A stretch of DNA of 35,603 nt from Clostridiales bacterium. Lineage in GTDB: Bacteria > Bacillota > Clostridia > Peptostreptococcales > Anaerovoracaceae. The first letter of the stretch is position 1, and each line of letters begins with the position of its first letter. The translations under genes and the position numbers were made by a program. Under the pieces are notes generated by a model. That model saw only the letters and a list, made by a program, of their open reading frames with translations. It was not told where the DNA came from and searched no databases. Location: NCBI GenBank assembly GCA_022766365.1, contig JALENW010000011.1:1-35603 (forward strand). Direction: 5' to 3'. Positions 33,491-35,603 of this stretch are shown in pieces.

Positions 33491-35515
33491 ATGGATCTAA
33501 CTGTGTTGAGTTGGGCGGCTCCCGTGTCTGCCATCATCGGCCTGTTGGTTGCATTTTCTTTAGCTACATGGATTAGCAAAGAGAATGAAGGAACTGACCG
33601 TATGAAGGAAATTTCAGGATACATAAGGGAAGGCGCTATGGCTTTTTTGAGGAGGGAATATAGCACAATGATAATCGTTATCGTTGTATTGTTCCTTCTG
33701 ATTGGAATCGGTCTGGGTAACTGGATCACTGCAGGGCTATACGTGCTGGGAGCACTTTTGTCTGTGCTGGCAGGTTTCTTCGGAATGAAGGTTGCTACAC
33801 TTGGAAATGTAAGAACTGCATGGGCTGCTAAGGAATCAGGTATGACTAAGGCACTTAAAGTTGCTTTCAGATCAGGGGCTGTAATGGGGCTATGTGTTTC
33901 AGGACTTGGTCTTCTCGGACTTGGGCTTATCTTTGTCGTTCTTGATTTGGCTACTGTTGTAGAATGTGCTACAGGCTTTGGTTTAGGTGCTTCTTCTATG
34001 GCTCTTTTTGGAAGAGTAGGTGGCGGTATATATACTAAGGCTGCTGACGTAGGCGCTGACCTTGTAGGTAAGGTTGAAGCAGGTATTCCGGAAGACGACC
34101 CTAGAAACCCTGCTGTTATAGCTGATAATGTAGGTGACAATGTAGGTGACGTTGCAGGTATGGGTTCAGACCTTTTTGAGTCCTACGTTGGGTCTATAAT
34201 TTCTGCTATTACACTTGCCGCTGTTGCTGCTATGAATTCAGGTAACATCGGCGGAACTTTTGACGAAAAGACAGCTGCTCTTTTCCCTCTTGTTCTTGCA
34301 GGTGTCGGACTTCTGGCTTCTGTCATCGGTATTCTGATGGTTAGAGGCAAAGAGGGTGGAAACCCTGCAACGGCCCTCAATATGGGTACATACGTGGCCG
34401 GTATAATCGTAATTATTGCATCGCTTCTTTTGAGTAATTACATGCTCGGAAGCATGAACTATGCTTATGCAATTATTGCAGGTTTAGCCGTAGGTATTAT
34501 AATAGGCAAAATTACAGAGATTTACACATCTGCTGATTACGGACATGTTAAGAAAATTGCTGATCAGTCAGAGACAGGCGCAGCTACTACGATAATAAGT
34601 GGTCTTGGAGTTGGTATGATGTCAACCTTCTGGCCTATTATCTTCATCGGTGTTGGAATATTCATAGCTTACCAGTTTGCCGGACTATACGGTATTGCTC
34701 TAGCTGCTGTTGGAATGCTTTCAACTACAGGTATGACAGTTGCTGTAGATGCGTACGGTCCTGTTTCTGATAATGCCGGTGGTATTGCTGAGATGTCAGA
34801 GCTTCCATCTGATGTGAGAGAAATTACAGATAAGCTCGATGCTGTAGGTAATACTACTGCCGCAATAGGTAAGGGCTTTGCAATCGGATCTGCTGCACTT
34901 ACAGCACTTGCTCTGTTTGCCACGTTCTCTGAGGTTGCAAATCTTGATGCGGTAAGCCTGATTGATCCTATTGTTATAATAGGTGTGTTTATCGGAGCAA
35001 TGCTTCCATTCCTGTTCTCAGCTATGACAATGAACTCTGTTGGTAAGGCCGCTTTTGAAATGATTGAGGAAGTTAGAAGGCAGTTCAAAGAACACAAAGG
35101 TATTATGGAGGGAACAGAAAAACCTGACTATGCAAGATGTGTTCACATCTCCACAGGTGCTGCTCTCAAGGAAATGGTGATGCCTGGTCTCATGGCTATA
35201 ATTGCACCTTTGGCTGTCGGATTTATCTTGGGTTCGGCGGCTCTGGCCGGTATGCTTGCAGGAGCACTGTCATCAGGTGTTTTGTTAGCTATCATGATGG
35301 CAAATGCAGGCGGAGCATGGGATAATGCGAAGAAGTACGTCGAGGAAGGAAACCACGGTGGAAAGGGTTCCGATGTTCATAAGGCTACAGTTGTCGGAGA
35401 TACTGTAGGCGATCCGTTTAAGGACACATCAGGACCATCAATTAATATTTTGATTAAACTTATGACAATTGTGTCTGTTGTTTTTGCACCGTTGTTCGGG
35501 TCAGGCTTATTATAG
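33491..35515 (+). CDS. hppA: Membrane-bound pyrophosphatase, K+-dependent type
   Basis: 674 residues with about 16 membrane helices. It couples hydrolysis of pyrophosphate to pumping of H+ or Na+ across the membrane. The substrate-binding loops are intact: [11 protein letters not shown], then [22 protein letters not shown], and near the end [15 protein letters not shown]. At the site that separates K+-dependent from K+-independent enzymes the sequence is GNTTAA with Ala at 457, the K+-dependent form. Whether it pumps Na+ or H+ I cannot settle from sequence reading. I start at the ATG after AGGAGGAGAG; the frame is open eight codons upstream. It follows secG after 57 bases. It saves PPi energy, useful in an anaerobe. 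Confidence 0.96.
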   Translation: MDLTVLSWAAPVSAIIGLLVAFSLATWISKENEGTDRMKEISGYIREGAMAFLRREYSTMIIVIVVLFLLIGIGLGNWITAGLYVLGALLSVLAGFFGMKVATLGNVRTAWAAKESGMTKALKVAFRSGAVMGLCVSGLGLLGLGLIFVVLDLATVVECATGFGLGASSMALFGRVGGGIYTKAADVGADLVGKVEAGIPEDDPRNPAVIADNVGDNVGDVAGMGSDLFESYVGSIISAITLAAVAAMNSGNIGGTFDEKTAALFPLVLAGVGLLASVIGILMVRGKEGGNPATALNMGTYVAGIIVIIASLLLSNYMLGSMNYAYAIIAGLAVGIIIGKITEIYTSADYGHVKKIADQSETGAATTIISGLGVGMMSTFWPIIFIGVGIFIAYQFAGLYGIALAAVGMLSTTGMTVAVDAYGPVSDNAGGIAEMSELPSDVREITDKLDAVGNTTAAIGKGFAIGSAALTALALFATFSEVANLDAVSLIDPIVIIGVFIGAMLPFLFSAMTMNSVGKAAFEMIEEVRRQFKEHKGIMEGTEKPDYARCVHISTGAALKEMVMPGLMAIIAPLAVGFILGSAALAGMLAGALSSGVLLAIMMANAGGAWDNAKKYVEEGNHGGKGSDVHKATVVGDTVGDPFKDTSGPSINILIKLMTIVSVVFAPLFGSGLL

Positions 35516-35603
35516 AATACAAGTTTAATAATTTATAATTCGTTTAAACCATATAACAGAATGTTTTCCGGGCAGGGCTGGTTCCATTGCCAGGGGGTTA
35601 TTC
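35516..35603. other. Right-edge tail after the pyrophosphatase gene
   Basis: 88 bases, AT-rich then G-rich (GGGCAGGGCTGG near 35571-35582). CTGG and CCAG near 35579 and 35591 can pair, possibly the start of a terminator that is cut by the window end. Confidence 0.25.

Noticed and set aside
33346-34140. 264-codon frame opposite secG and hppA
   Set aside because: It is an antisense shadow of secG and hppA with low-complexity Pro/Ser/Thr content.

Overview
The window is a chromosomal segment of a low-to-medium GC anaerobic Firmicute, most likely class Clostridia. The evidence is the strong AGGAGG-type ribosome sites, the gene order rimP-nusA-rnpM-infB-rbfA-nrnA-truB-ribF-rpsO-pnp, a CIRCE-controlled chaperone, rpoN next to gap-pgk-tpiA-secG, and several Fe-S or oxygen-defence genes. 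A narrower placement (for example Eubacteriales family XIII / Anaerovoracaceae) is only a guess. Nearly all genes are housekeeping genes on the + strand. I saw no tRNA, rRNA, CRISPR array, phage gene or intact insertion sequence.

Layout. (1) 1-336, minus strand: the 5' part of a small membrane-protein gene broken by a one-base frameshift and running off the window. (2) 0.6-5.8 kb: a 2-Cys peroxiredoxin, a secreted 5'-nucleotidase-type phosphoesterase, and a response regulator/histidine kinase pair. (3) 5.9-18.8 kb: the nusA-infB translation/RNA operon. It starts behind a hairpin that looks like an attenuator. It carries an in-frame fusion of the YlxR/RnpM and L7Ae-like (YlxQ) proteins, an IF-2 with an Asp/Arg-rich repeat region, and an Fe-S flavodoxin-like protein between infB and rbfA. 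rpsO has its own promoter and terminator, and pnp follows. (4) 19.0-21.1 kb: a CPBP protease gene, then about 1.4 kb without an intact gene that holds orphan hairpins, a decayed ORF and the C-terminal stub of a minus-strand gene, ending at a perfect CIRCE operator. (5) 21.2-25.0 kb: clpB, nth (endonuclease III) and a small Gly/Met-rich membrane protein. (6) 25.4-28.0 kb: a minus-strand SEC-C protein and homoserine dehydrogenase, divergent from trmL and a small membrane protein. (7) 28.1-35.5 kb: rpoN, then gap-pgk-tpiA, secG and a membrane pyrophosphatase.

How the genes work together. The nusA-pnp block makes factors for transcription elongation, translation initiation, ribosome maturation, tRNA modification and RNA decay. 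The gap-pgk-tpiA block is lower glycolysis, and the membrane pyrophosphatase can recover energy from PPi. Peroxiredoxin, ClpB and endonuclease III cover oxidative, protein-folding and DNA-damage stress.

Most unusual signals: a GAPDH whose cofactor-binding motif departs from the NAD type; the RnpM-L7Ae fusion; the hairpin in front of rimP; a three-helix structured element between gap and pgk; a TpiA with about 37 extra residues before its catalytic His; and the gene-poor 19.7-21.1 kb stretch. I did not find a clearly new multi-gene system. The items above are the best candidates for follow-up.
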